This document shows, in pieces, positions 49,760 through 61,414 of a stretch of 64,000 bases of DNA. This stretch comes from Eremophila alpestris peregrina (taxonomy: Eukaryota; Chordata; Aves; Passeriformes; Alaudidae). The translations under genes were made by a program, and so were the position numbers. The DNA lies in contig WMCF01000006.1 of NCBI GenBank assembly GCA_009792885.1, positions 1,859,746-1,923,745 of the forward strand. Direction: 5' to 3'. Under the pieces are notes generated by a model that saw only the letters and a list, made by a program, of their open reading frames with translations, did not search any database and was not told the origin of the DNA. The first letter of the stretch is position 1. Each line of letters opens with the position of its first letter.

Positions 49760-52700
49760 ACAGACCTAAGACTATTAGAGCCCTATTAGCTATCCTTATT
49801 CATTAGTTACAATATAGTCCTGTTAAAGGAACCTTTTTTCCTAAACCCATTCATTCCTAAATTCTGCATGCCACAAAATAGAGTGCATCACAGTCACTTA
49901 GGGAAAATTCGATGCAATGAATAAATAAGGATATACGTTTTCTTGAAGTGAAGTTTTTTGTTTCATAAGTCCAGAAAGGCAAAATTCATATGTGTATTAG
50001 GCCATTGTTACAAGATCCTTAGTATATTGTTCGGTTTGTTGGGTTTTTTTTTCTCATGGCAACACTATTGATAATTATAGTTTCTGTTTATGATTTGAAG
50101 AAACTCTGTTTAGAAACCAGAATTCATAATCCACTGCAATTGAGGAGCTTTTATCAACTGTTTAACTGCTTAACTACGTACTCTCAGATTGGAATTTGGT
50201 TCATTGTTATTCTTATACAGTCCATTAAATCAAGCTCTATCAAAAACAAGACTGTAAATCCATAATATCGCAGAACAAAACTACATGATTTAACTATACT
50301 CTTGGCCTTATTTTATGTCAAAGTAACCCAAATGCAATATTGAAACTTTCTGATCAGAAATGAGAATAATTTTTATTGGATCAAATAAAATTCTAAGCAC
50401 ACAAAGGAACATTTGGAAAAATATAGTATTTTCTATCTTATGGAGATCTTCAGTGAAAATAAATTTCACAATTATTACCAGTCAAGTCAGTCAAAACTTC
50501 TTGACTGAATAGAGAAGTAGTTCATTATAAAAATAATACAAAAGCTCCTCCATAATCATATCTGTCCTTTGTCTTGCCTTGCCTTGCCTCTCTTTTTTCT
50601 TTCTGTCAGAGAGAGAATATTTATAATCAGCACAGAGTAGGCAAATTATAATGATCAATAAAAATTCCTCAGATCTTTACTGAGTTTTATATTTCTTGTT
50701 TTCATACCTCTAGTGATATATTTAATCATTATTTCAAAGTATAAAAAAAGTACAGATGCCTCCTGGAAGTGGTACTCTCAGTCATTTTCTTCAATTCTCA
50801 AAAAAAAAAAAATTCTACATGCAGATTTCTACAATCTCAGTGTCTAAAATTAGGTGAGATAAATTATGCACATCAAGCATTTGAGGAGATTTTGCCAGTT
50901 TAGAGACATCTAGATGACAGAATATTATACATTATGTAATCTCATTTAAAAATATGTTCAAGTCTTCAAAATGGTAATGTAATGTCAGCATCATCACTTT
51001 CAAAATCAGATTGGAAATCTCACTAGTGTGATTCTCTCATGACTACCTGGATGTGAGTACAAGTCTTCACAGACAGTTCAGAAAGCCCATCAACCTTTTA
51101 GAAGCCTTTGAGAGGATGAATTTAGTCTCCAGTACACTTTTGTTGATCTTGAGGGCTGAGATCAGCAAAAATCCTGGAAAATATGGTATCTTACACATTC
51201 TTGTAATTTTTTCTTGTTTACTTAATTTTCATGAGTAGTCCTTGAGATCTTTAGTCAATCCCACAGTATCAAACTGAGTGAGCCAGAAGGGATGGATACC
51301 CATGCCATAACCCTCACCCTTATCAAACACGCTCTTAGGGCTGGTGATGTTGATTTATCTATCAGTGTTCTAGACACAGGCTGTGTTTGTAGTGACACTT
51401 TCACTCCTCAGTATGCCTGTAGCAGCCACACTGAATATATGTGTGTACTACTGAAGCATAAGCTTGGGGCTACACCCTCACAGACTTGCATTCATTCTGT
51501 TTCTGAGCATCCTCCTGAGACAATTTTGGCCTGTGACAATTAGCATTCTATGCCATAAACCCCAGTTCCAGGGTCCATTCTCGATGGGCTAACCTGTGCT
51601 GGGGGATGGAGATTTATATCAGAGATGTTAGGGGCAATGTGTCTTGGCTACCAGATTTATTAGGCTAGGAATGACCCAGAACTCTTTGGGAGTAGAAGTA
51701 AAATGTTAATTTTAATTAGTGTGAAACCTGGAATTGTAAAATAAGGCTGAAATAACCAATTTGAGGTAAGAAAATACTCCAGTAGCTTTGACTCACTTGG
51801 AAAATATTAATAATGGAAAATACATCCCTTGTAAACATTTGAGGCATTATTCTACAATGTGCTTTGGGCAGGAGTGTCCGGTTATCCAAACACATCCAGG
51901 ATTTGTAAAGAACTACATTTAGAAGAATTTAAAATTCTAAAAGTTAACAAAACCCCTGCATTTGAAATTATGTAACCTTTTTTTCATTGATGCTTGTTTA
52001 TTTTTCATTTACTTGCATTTTTCCAAATCAAGAAGTGGGCATTTTATTCATACAGTAATATTTTTTTATACTTTATGAGAAATCAATTTAACTATGATTT
52101 AGACTTTGCAGGGAGTTAATGGATAGCAATTTAAAGAATTATTGCTGTGCTTCAAGTAACATCAAGTATCTTATTCTGCCTACATAATTTCTGTATTCCT
52201 ACCACTTAAGCAGCTATTAGGAAGTGCTCCTGTCACAGTCTTATGTTGTGTATCTGCAGAATTACACCCCATTGCTTCAAATCCAGATGTTTTATATTGG
52301 TTAGAATTTAACATTGTGATGTAAGGCCATTATATAAAGGTAGTGTGGTGTCATTTATTTAGGGAAAAATACCAAACCAATACAAAAGATTTTAAATTAA
52401 AAAGGTATGAAAATCAGGACAAAAAAAAATTAAATTTGCTCAGGAAGCTTTTGAATAACATTATTCAATCAAAGTCAGCCTGGAACAATTATGTGTCTCA
52501 AGGTATTCCATATGCTAAAAGAATCTGTGATCCAAATGGATGCATGAGCTATGTAGGGAAGAAAAAATTACTTATGATTAGATGCAAGTAGTAAAAGAAT
52601 GTAATGAGGAGAATTTCCAATGCATCAAGGAAGGAGTACTGAGGTATTTTTACTGCAAAGCACTACTTTGGTGACTCAAAGCAGCCATAAACTTCATATA

Positions 52701-54330
52701 TGGATTCATTAACCTGAACATTCTGGGGGATCTGACCTTTTTGAGTAAGAAGCTGTTGCCAGTTACAGTTTCTTCGCTATTTAAACTTATTTGTAAAAAT
52801 ATTTAAACATTTACTGGGATTTTTTTTTTGGTGTGATGTAGATGATTTTTCTTTTCCAAGAAAGAGTTTTTCCCCATTTCACAACTGAAGCACTCCAGAG
52901 AGACTATGAAGTAAGAGACCAGGATTAGATGCCTTCCTAGCATTTCTTCCACTGCTTCATAATTGCTCTTGTTCACTTTGCTCGTCTATTATAATTACAC
53001 TACATGTGGCCTTTATTACCTTCTAAAGGAGTTATAGTCAGCTGCTTGCTTCCTTTCATCTTTCACCTGCAAAAAATCTAAATAATGATGTTTAGCTTGT
53101 CTATCTGTAACAAGATGTATACCTTATGTATGTGAATATTCTGGGTTATGATTCTTTCAAAACTTTATGTGTTTTTTAAAACTGTATCTAACGTATGGGC
53201 ATCAGAATTGACTTTGCTTTGTCATGCCTGGCCATGGATGAGTGGGAAGTGTGAGATCATACCAAGTCTGCTGTGTACTAGTTAATAATCCAAGTGGAAA
53301 TGGAGAATCCATCATCAGCCTCTCTCTTTGGTTTCCGTATGGCAACACAAACAAGAGACATCATGATTCACATCTCACCCCCTCACTGTCTGGAGTAAGG
53401 ATAAACAGTTGCTGCACTGGAAATATGAATTTATCTAAATTGTACCAAGAGAAAAGTCTTTCAAGAGTTCTTGACTGTCTATGTTTAGATTTGTACTCTG
53501 TTGTTCTGAGTAATAATTAACTTCTCTGTGAAAAAGAGGACTTTTTACTAATAAGCTTCACACCGCATACTGACATTTCAGAAGGTTGTTATATTAGTTC
53601 TATCATTCAGAGCCATGAATTATTGAATCACTTACATATCCCCCTTCAAACTACTGAACTACTCACCATTGCACTGATGCAAATATCTAATAAATTAGCA
53701 GAATGTAAAATGTCTTTATTCAGCTTTAAAAGAAGGTTATAAAGTTTTAGTAGAGCCCCTACTATTACTAGTGCTAGGTAGTAAATTTTGTTTGCAGGTT
53801 TCAGGGTCTGCCATATCCAAATTAGTCTCAGTCTCAGAAAAATAGCAAAAGCAGTAATTACTTACACCTGGGCCATTTTCTCTGAAGATAGTAACTATAC
53901 TACAACATACACTTGAGACTTATTTTGATGATAAAGAGTGTTTTTCAGGCTCTTGAGGTCATCCACATACACTTTTCATTTGAGAAGCTTTGAATTTTCC
54001 CTCAGACGAATAGAAATTTACTGAGAATGATCTCACTAAAATCTTTTTATTTCTCATGTAACATAAAAAGCCCCACCCATCACCACTGCAGTTTTGTGTA
54101 AATGAATTTTAACGGAAAACTTAGAAATAATAGAACATGACTTGCACATTCTAATACATGAGAACAAAATAAGTGCAGAGATCCTGATCAGTTCTTTGGT
54201 TGCCTGGAAACATTAAGGTTCTTAAAGAGGCATTTAGCCGAAATTTTGAAAATCAAATGAGTACAGACATACCTGCTTGATAATTTGGGAACGCCTGCAA
54301 GGAAGCACCTCCAAAACATTAAAAATTCCT
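49760..54330. other. unique DNA, no gene seen
   Basis: Contains a small CTTGC pentamer repeat (about three units near 50572-50590) and short frames of 61-92 codons (50056, 51053, 51292, 52343, 53242) with no recognisable domains. No RNA gene or named repeat. Confidence 0.6.
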
Positions 54331-54334
54331 TTGT

Positions 54335-54605
54335 TTCAGTTCTTGGGAAAGTGAGAGTGTGTCCCAAAGAATTCAGCTCAGTAACTCGACCCTGCCTGCA
54401 TGTCAGGCCCAAGGGAGGAATGAGCACCAAGAGCAGCACTTTGATGCCTGTGAGACTCCCAAGAGAATTCAGATTCAGCATCAGCCTCTCCTTTTGCACT
54501 GCATTGGGGCAGGGAAATCCTGAAGTGACCAAGCTGTTGGTGGGCAAATTTACCTGTAGGTTTCAGAGCTTAAGCTGCAGCCCTGGCCTTGGGGGTTGGC
54601 TATAA
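54335..54605. other. GC-richer patch of unknown nature
   Basis: About 270 bases clearly less AT-rich than the flanks, open on both strands for over 100 codons (54285-54605 plus, 54188-54547 minus). Neither product has recognisable domains, and no splice sites stand out. Higher GC alone explains the lack of stops. It may be a decayed transposon. Confidence 0.4.
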
Positions 54606-54609
54606 TACC

Positions 54610-57600
54610 TGAAACACTCCCCCCAGAGCAAACTGGAGTGTATCTATAGTATACCATAACCATTTATGTGACTGCAGTGCTGAAGCACTTTTATTTTTAT
54701 CCAATGCACCAAATTTTTATGCTTTGCTCGACTGGCAGGGAAAAAATACATTATCTCATCCATAGTTGTTAAGTGCCCTAATTACTTACTTCAAATGACA
54801 CAACTCATCCAGAAAACTTTTAGAATAGCTTTGAAAGCTCCCAACAGCTTACATCTGAAAGCCAAATGTACAGGCTATAATTCATTTACACTTTGTAAAA
54901 TTATGTAGGTCCTCAATAGGTCCCACAAATCATTTCAGTACAGTGTGGTCTCATTTAAGCTTCATAAGCTATGTGATGGAAAATCTGTCAAGTGGGAAAT
55001 TCAGGTTTAGTTTTTTGTTTTTTTATATTGGAATAGTTCCAACCCATAACTTCTCTTGATCAAATCTTTATCAATATCCAGTTTCATCACAAATCATTCC
55101 AAATACTCAGGTTATTTCATGTCTAAGGACCAAACCAAGCTTAAATGCTCCACCTGTCTTAATTTTTTTTTAGGTAACAAAAACTTCTGTTCATTTAAAC
55201 TGTAAAGTTCTGGGGTTGTTTGGGTGCACTGTAACAACCATCCAGCAGTAGGACTGTGTATGTATAAAGAGATTTAGAATGCTAATTACAGAGAGAAGAA
55301 ATGTATGAAGAATATTGCTTGAATGTTATTTTTATCTAAGAGATTTATGGTAAGCATTATAGTAGTAGTTAATTATGTGATAAATTGGCTTTTTTCCCTA
55401 TAAGATCCTCTGTGTTCAAGTTCCTAATGCCTGAGCACTGCAATTTTCAACCTTCATATAATCTTGAGGTAATACACAGAAATAAACTTGTATGACACAG
55501 TAGAATGATGCAATATAATGTAATTATTACCTAGTTTCTTTTGGAATAGTCTTGATTTTTAGTGATTTTATGTGTTCAATGCAACTATACAGGTTATGGA
55601 AGATAACCACCTTATGGGTTTGACCCCTTTCTAATATTTTCATTTTATAAATCCTGTTTTAAAAGTGGCCATTTTCAGTCCTAACATTTATTAGCATTCT
55701 TGTTTTCTTTTTAATGAAGGTTACTATTTTTTCATGAAGTTTTGTTCCATGCCAGTTAATCAAAATAAATTAATGTAAATACAAGTATACCTCAGGTGAG
55801 GTAAGTTTGAAAAACAAGCAAAAAACCAAATTATACTCAGAAAAACCATGGCAGATCAGTTTTCTGTCAGTCTCTCCATCACCACTCTGGCAAATCTATG
55901 CTTGTGAGTTCTGTTTTTCTGTGAGAAGCTTTACATATTTGCTTACAACAGTGATTAGCAAGAAATCTGGAGTATTTTAGAGAATGTCAATGTGAATGGG
56001 ATGGAATGGACTAAGGTAAAGCCATTTCCAAAAGGTTTCATGATTTAATGTCATTCAAGCATCTTTATTTTGGCAATTTTCTCCTACATAGAAAAACACA
56101 TTTTGAAAAGTGGAGTAGAAGGCATTTGGCTATACAGTTAGTATGAGTTCATGCTTTTAAAATACTTGGCAATACTCACAAACAGTGTATGTGAGAAAGA
56201 TGGATACATAGTATATAAATTAATTTAGTCTCCAGGTACCAAGTTCAATTTGCAAACAATTTACATGTGTTGTATAGAAAATTTGCTGCCCAAAGATTTT
56301 CTCAAATATTTAGGTACAGTTACATGGAATTTATCCTTCCTGTGGGATTTTATAAAAACCCCTCATTATTCTGAAAATCTCCTACTACAGCATCTAGATT
56401 TTTGTCCCTTTTAAAAAAATTGTTCTCAGGAGAAAGGGGTAAAATGAAAGATAATTCCTACTTTATTTCTGTACTTTGGGAAAACAATCACAGCACTACA
56501 TACTTACACAGCATTTTTAGCCCTATTAAGTAATTTGCTTTCCGTTTTTATTTCCACAATTTGCCCGCATTTCATAAGACACTCTGGAGCTGAGCCAGTA
56601 AAGAATCCAATCACATGCTCCTCCTCTGAACATGTGCAAAATCTTCTGCATATTCTGCCTTTGAGATATATTTTTAAATTACTTCCAAGGAGAGTCAGGG
56701 CAAACTTATCTAGTCAGTGCATGCATAGTCGCTTTGTGCAGGCAGAGGAGAGCAAAGAGCAGAGCCACCAGCAGCAGCTCCATGGCTGGCACAGGCTGCT
56801 GTGCCCAGAGGGGCCAGACACTGGATTGTCTGCCAGAAGTATCAAAGTCAGCATGATTTACTAAATTAAGAAAAAAATATAATCAGAATTCATATGATGC
56901 TTTAAAACATTAGAACCAAATACCTCTGCCCACAATGATTCCACAATATAACATAGTACAATTAAAATGTTCTGTAAAGGGAGAAAAGTGCTCATAATAT
57001 CATCTAAAATACTGAACTACATGTAGACAACAAACCTGAATTTTGAAAGTAAATCTTTCCTTAAAGAAGAACTAAAGCAAGAAGTGGATGTAAGCTTTTT
57101 CTAAAGTTTTTCAAAGAATAGGAGCTACAGCTCAAAAATTATTCTGGATTTAAGTATTGGAGACAAGAAAAATTATTCCATAAAAATACATACAAATAAT
57201 TAAATAAAGTACAGACCAACCCAAAAGATAGACTATGTTAAATTTAGGTCATCATTATCAAAGTAAATAGAGTCTTGAAAATGCAGATGGAAAAGATTAG
57301 GCCAAAATAAGAGGGTGAAATGACATCAGATTTATTTGAGACCACAAGCCTAAGGCAAATATACATCAATATGAGCAAGATCTGTGCCTAACAGATTGCA
57401 TTTCTTAGTCTTCTGAAGTGTGATCCAGTTTAATAGACAAAGTATTTTCAACCTCTCATCTTCTGTGTGGAAATATATTTTAATTATTCTCTGAGTTTAT
57501 TACATACTCACTTGGAAGTAAAGTACTTGATATGAGTCAGATTATATATAACAGGGTTTCAAGCATGGGTTTCAAATCTGCATACAGACCCTCAGTAAAA

Positions 57601-58725
57601 ATATTCCTTGGTGGAAATAGCCATCTTCGCCTTTTTCACTGCTGCATGAAAAACAGCAAAATTCCCTTTTTTATGTGATGAGAATATGGCATTTAATTAT
57701 TTTTGCTATATATTATGAGCAGTACATTTGAAGTTACATGATCATTATATTTTCTCTGCAAGTCTAGAGGTGGTTGGACATTTTTAAAATTCGACTTTTA
57801 AGTTCTGTTAATCATTTGTCACTGAAACCATTGTTTGTATATATTTTAAGCAACTGTTTCTCAATGCTGGATCAAAATATACTTTCTAGAACAGCAACAC
57901 AGTTCATGAGGTTGTTCTGTGATTTGCTCAAGACCTTTCATGTATAATGAGGTCCTATCTTCAGAAAGCATGCCATATGTTTACAAGGGAAACTACATGA
58001 ATCCATTAGTCCTTTCTTGTTTAAATGTACCAAGGGCATTGACCCAAGGTCATGTCCTTGACTTCAGGAGGCTCATAACCACAGCAGAATACAACATTTC
58101 TTATAAAAATTCACAAGGAAAAAGGAACTTAAATTAACTAAAGATTATTTTGAAACACGGTAATTTTTATAGTAGATGAGATGCTTTACAGAAGGCTACT
58201 TTGTTGGCATACAGTTGGCACCAGACTTTGGTTTCTGCTTTCATTAACATAACATTGATGAACAATATAAATGTTACAGAATAGCAATTAAATCCTTTCA
58301 GAAAATGAGGATAAAAAAAACAAATAAATATGTTATATATATGTTTAATTGTTAAATAAACAATTTAAAAAGATCCCAACACTTAAATGAAACTATTAGG
58401 GCAGATATAAAAGTGGTAAAAAGATGCTGAGCTTGAATATTTTACTCATGTTGGACTAGAAGTGCTTTTCTCCTCTCCTGCACAACCCCCCTTCCCCTGC
58501 CCCCATCATGAGCAAGGTCTTTGGTGGAACCATATTTAAAAAGCAATTAACAGTAATTTCTAAAATAGTAGTCAGTACACTGCACACTGAAGGTTAATCC
58601 TGTGGGTATTAATTTAGCTTTATCACAAAGCAGACAGAATGTCTGTATTCATTTCACTGTGTTTAATATACTATCAAAATTAAGGTCTCTATAAACAAAA
58701 AAATCTTTCTTTGAAAGCAGTACAG
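54610..58725. other. unique DNA, no gene supported
   Basis: A GC-richer patch at about 56740-56830 lies in a 109-codon plus-strand frame (56535-56864) without recognisable domains. The rest is AT-rich with nothing identified. Confidence 0.55.
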
Positions 58726-58734
58726 CTTAGATGG

Positions 58735-59620
58735 TGCAAAAGGAAATACAATGTTTATTGCAACCACTTCAATACACATCATGAGAATGTACATTTAATA
58801 CATAAAGGGAATCATCTGCATCATTTGAAGAGTACAAGCTCTCTGTGTGCATACAAAAAGATCACTTTCATACTAAAATAGTCTCTGATACTCAATCTTT
58901 TAAAAATTGAAGTCAAATATCCTGATAAAACATATTTTTACAGCATATTATATTTCAAAAATTATCTCTTTAGCTAAAAACCCCATTTTCTCAGCTTTAA
59001 TAAAAAATAATTCTGACTTAAAAAAGACCATTTCTATTTTTACAAATAAATAAAAGAAAAAAACTAGCCACACACTAAAACAAACTCATTTTTAGTCTTG
59101 AATTTAGCAGAGCAAAACACTGTCCTTGTTTAAAGGTGTTTCAACACATTTTGCTCCCTGAGAAAGTAAAGGTTCACAATGCTGTGTTGCAAGGTATATA
59201 TACCATATATAGGGTTATCAAAGTTGTCTTACTTTCCTCAGATTCACTGGGAATCTTGCCTGAAATTGCCATGAAACACGGAATGTGCAGTTAAAAATGG
59301 CAGTGTTTATATGGCCAAGTATTACATGACAAACAAGCTCATTTTGTAATTACCTATTACCAGGCATTCACAGACTTTTGTGGCTTTTCATCAATAGGTC
59401 CACAAAAAGACTGATACAAATAAATAAATGTACAAAAGGCTGTCCTGATGATGAGCAGACACCTGTGTCAACGTGGTCACTCGGAGCACAATGAAATGTT
59501 GGACCTGACCCAACTCCTCCTCAGCAGACAGTTTCCATTAGAAATCCAGGGTGGCAGAAGGACAGTGACAGCTCAGCTGAGTCAAATTCAGTGTCTGTGA
59601 TACAGTTATTGCACTACTGA
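58735..59620 (-). other. possible 3' UTR of a minus-strand transcript
   Basis: Read on the minus strand this block ends in GGTTGCAATAAACATTG, with the AATAAA at 58759-58754. It carries two AU-rich-element-like strings, CATTTATTTATTTG (59430-59417) and TTTATTTATTTG (about 59055-59044). The texture resembles vertebrate 3' UTRs: no transposon, U-rich elements, and a GC-richer start around 59450-59600. A 51-codon minus frame ends in TAA at 59621-59623, directly upstream; it is compatible with a terminal exon but short enough to be chance. No gene identity was recognised. Confidence 0.3.
58754..58759 (-). terminator. possible poly(A) signal
   Basis: AATAAA on the minus strand at the end of the 3'-UTR-like block. 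It would place cleavage near 58735-58740. The hexamer is common by chance in AT-rich DNA. Confidence 0.3.
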
Positions 59621-59776
59621 TTAGTTCAGACATTGGTGAGGTAATCCTTGGGGTATTAATTTACTGCTCTGACTGTACAAAACAGATCCTTTACCCTTTT
59701 GAGGGTTGTCACTGTAATTATTCCATATGGCATCACCAATAAAATTTTCCTGCACATCTTTCCAAGTAAACAGGTT
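59621..59776 (-). other. 51-codon frame upstream of UTR-like block
   Basis: Open on the minus strand from an in-frame stop at 59779-59777 to TAA at 59623-59621. The C-terminal part is polar with several Asn, Lys and Ser and ends LPHQCLN. An AG suitable as acceptor (GATGTGCAG, near 59752) lies inside, but its pyrimidine tract is weak. I recognise no family. Chance is likely on length alone. Confidence 0.15.
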
Positions 59777-59784
59777 TTAAGTTA

Positions 59785-60900
59785 TTTTCAAATCAATCAG
59801 CTAACAAGAATGAATTTTTTATTGCTTTCAAGTACTGCAAAATATAGTAAACCTTCTTTGAGAAGAATTTCATTCTTTCAAAGTCTTGTTATATTTCAAT
59901 TAGGAAGACTCTTCATTGTTTCAAAAAGTCTTCCTGAAAGAAAGTTCAAAAATATTCTATGATATCTAAATTCAAACACAATTCTGGCTTTATATATGCA
60001 GATGTAGGAACTGTTTAAACAACATGTGCTGTGGAAAAGAAAAGGATTCAACACATTTAAACCAAAATCCTCAGTCAGGCTACCTCAACAAATTTGATTG
60101 CTATGATAATATTTTTTGAAAGTAAAATTGAAAGGAAAAAAAAAATCCCACTTTGTTAAATAAAGTCTACTTATTTCACCACATTTTTATATCTGCTGTC
60201 AAAGTTTCTCATAACAATTGATACCTACTCGGATTAAGTTGTAAGAACACTAAAAATACTATGAATTATGTTTAAAAACAATCAACTTGAATTCAATCTC
60301 CAAACCTGGAAACTCCAAGGCGGGGATAATTTCTAGTGACTATGAAGTAACCCTTGAATTTGACATATTTTCTTCCCTGTTACAGTGATTTATTTCAATG
60401 CTATATTTCTTTGTTTGTAAGGGGAAAGTGAAGAACAGAGAAGAAATATTTTCAGGTGATCTTTGTCAAGATCTTTCTGAGAAAGTTGTAATGAGTTAAT
60501 TAAGCTTGGGAGATAGGGCACATCATCATGGACTAAAGGCTGTCTATGAGTTAAATCTCAAAGTTTACAATTGAACTGTCATTTTTTCCTGCTATAAAGT
60601 TCAAAAGGATGCATCTTAAAGTCTGAGAAAGAGTACAATAAGTGATTGTATTTATATTATCTTAGGTGAAAGCTAAAATGGAAACTTTTGCAGAGAGACA
60701 GCATTATTTAGCTTTTGAGAGAACTGGCAACAATTTCACATCTCCACAAAACTGGCAAATAGGCAAACTAAATGTTTCATACAAAATGCTTAACTGAAGA
60801 AATTTACCTCAGCATCAGTTTAGGAAAGGCAATTAAGATCTCTTTGCAAATTATGAATAGTGGTAATAAAAGACACTGAAATAAGATGTTTGGAAATAAA
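59785..60900. other. AT-rich DNA, no gene seen
   Basis: No exon, RNA gene or named repeat was recognised. The 87-codon plus frame at 59699-59962 is judged to be noise. Confidence 0.55.
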
Positions 60901-60907
60901 TAAAATG

Positions 60908-61018
60908 ATCACAGAATTACAGAATATGCTGAGTTGGAAGCGACCCACAAGAATCACCAAGTCCAGGTCCTGGCCCTCAGAGGAATATCACCAAGAGCCC
61001 CACCATGATGAGCAATAC
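60908..61018 (-). mobile_element. CR1 LINE 3' fragment, minus orientation
   Basis: The plus strand reads as the complement of a CR1 3' end: TCACAGAATTACAGAATATG, then CTGAGTTGGAAGCGACCCAC, AAGAATCACCAAGTCCAGG and TCCTGGCCCTCAG. This variant differs from the one at 45478-45612, so at least two CR1 subfamilies are present. The element's 3' tail is at the low-coordinate end. The short frame at 60860-61045 overlaps it and is not a gene. Confidence 0.85.
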
Positions 61019-61019
61019 A

Positions 61020-61330
61020 GAGCAAATGTTAACACCTCTTTATGAATCAGTGCTGCAGACTCATTTGGTTATGCTACCAGAAGTAGCAGTAAGACCCTCT
61101 TAAAGAAGAAGGAGAGGAACCCAGGGCACTGGGAATGAGGCTAGTTGAAGGCATAAAGTGCTTGCAGAAGAAGAAGGACCAGTATGATAAGAACTGTGAT
61201 AATAAAGAGTTATTGCAATAAATTCACATTGCAATTAAGAATATAAAACGTGTAAATATTATTACACTGAATTACACAGCTGTGCATATTACTGTTGTTA
61301 ACATTAAACAGAATTTGTGCAAGTCATTTC
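61020..61330. other. unique DNA between CR1 and TA repeat
   Basis: No exon or named repeat was seen. It includes a purine-rich patch at about 61075-61190. Confidence 0.55.
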
Positions 61331-61335
61331 ATATT

Positions 61336-61409
<74 letters not shown>
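61336..61409. repeat. TA dinucleotide microsatellite
   Basis: About 74 bases of alternating T and A with a single C interruption near 61354, leaving some 27 uninterrupted units. Such arrays are self-complementary, prone to cruciform formation and length-polymorphic. Two frames read through it on opposite strands, giving Ile/Tyr repeats; they are artefacts. Confidence 0.97.
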
Positions 61410-61411
<2 letters not shown>

Positions 61412-61414
61412 CAT

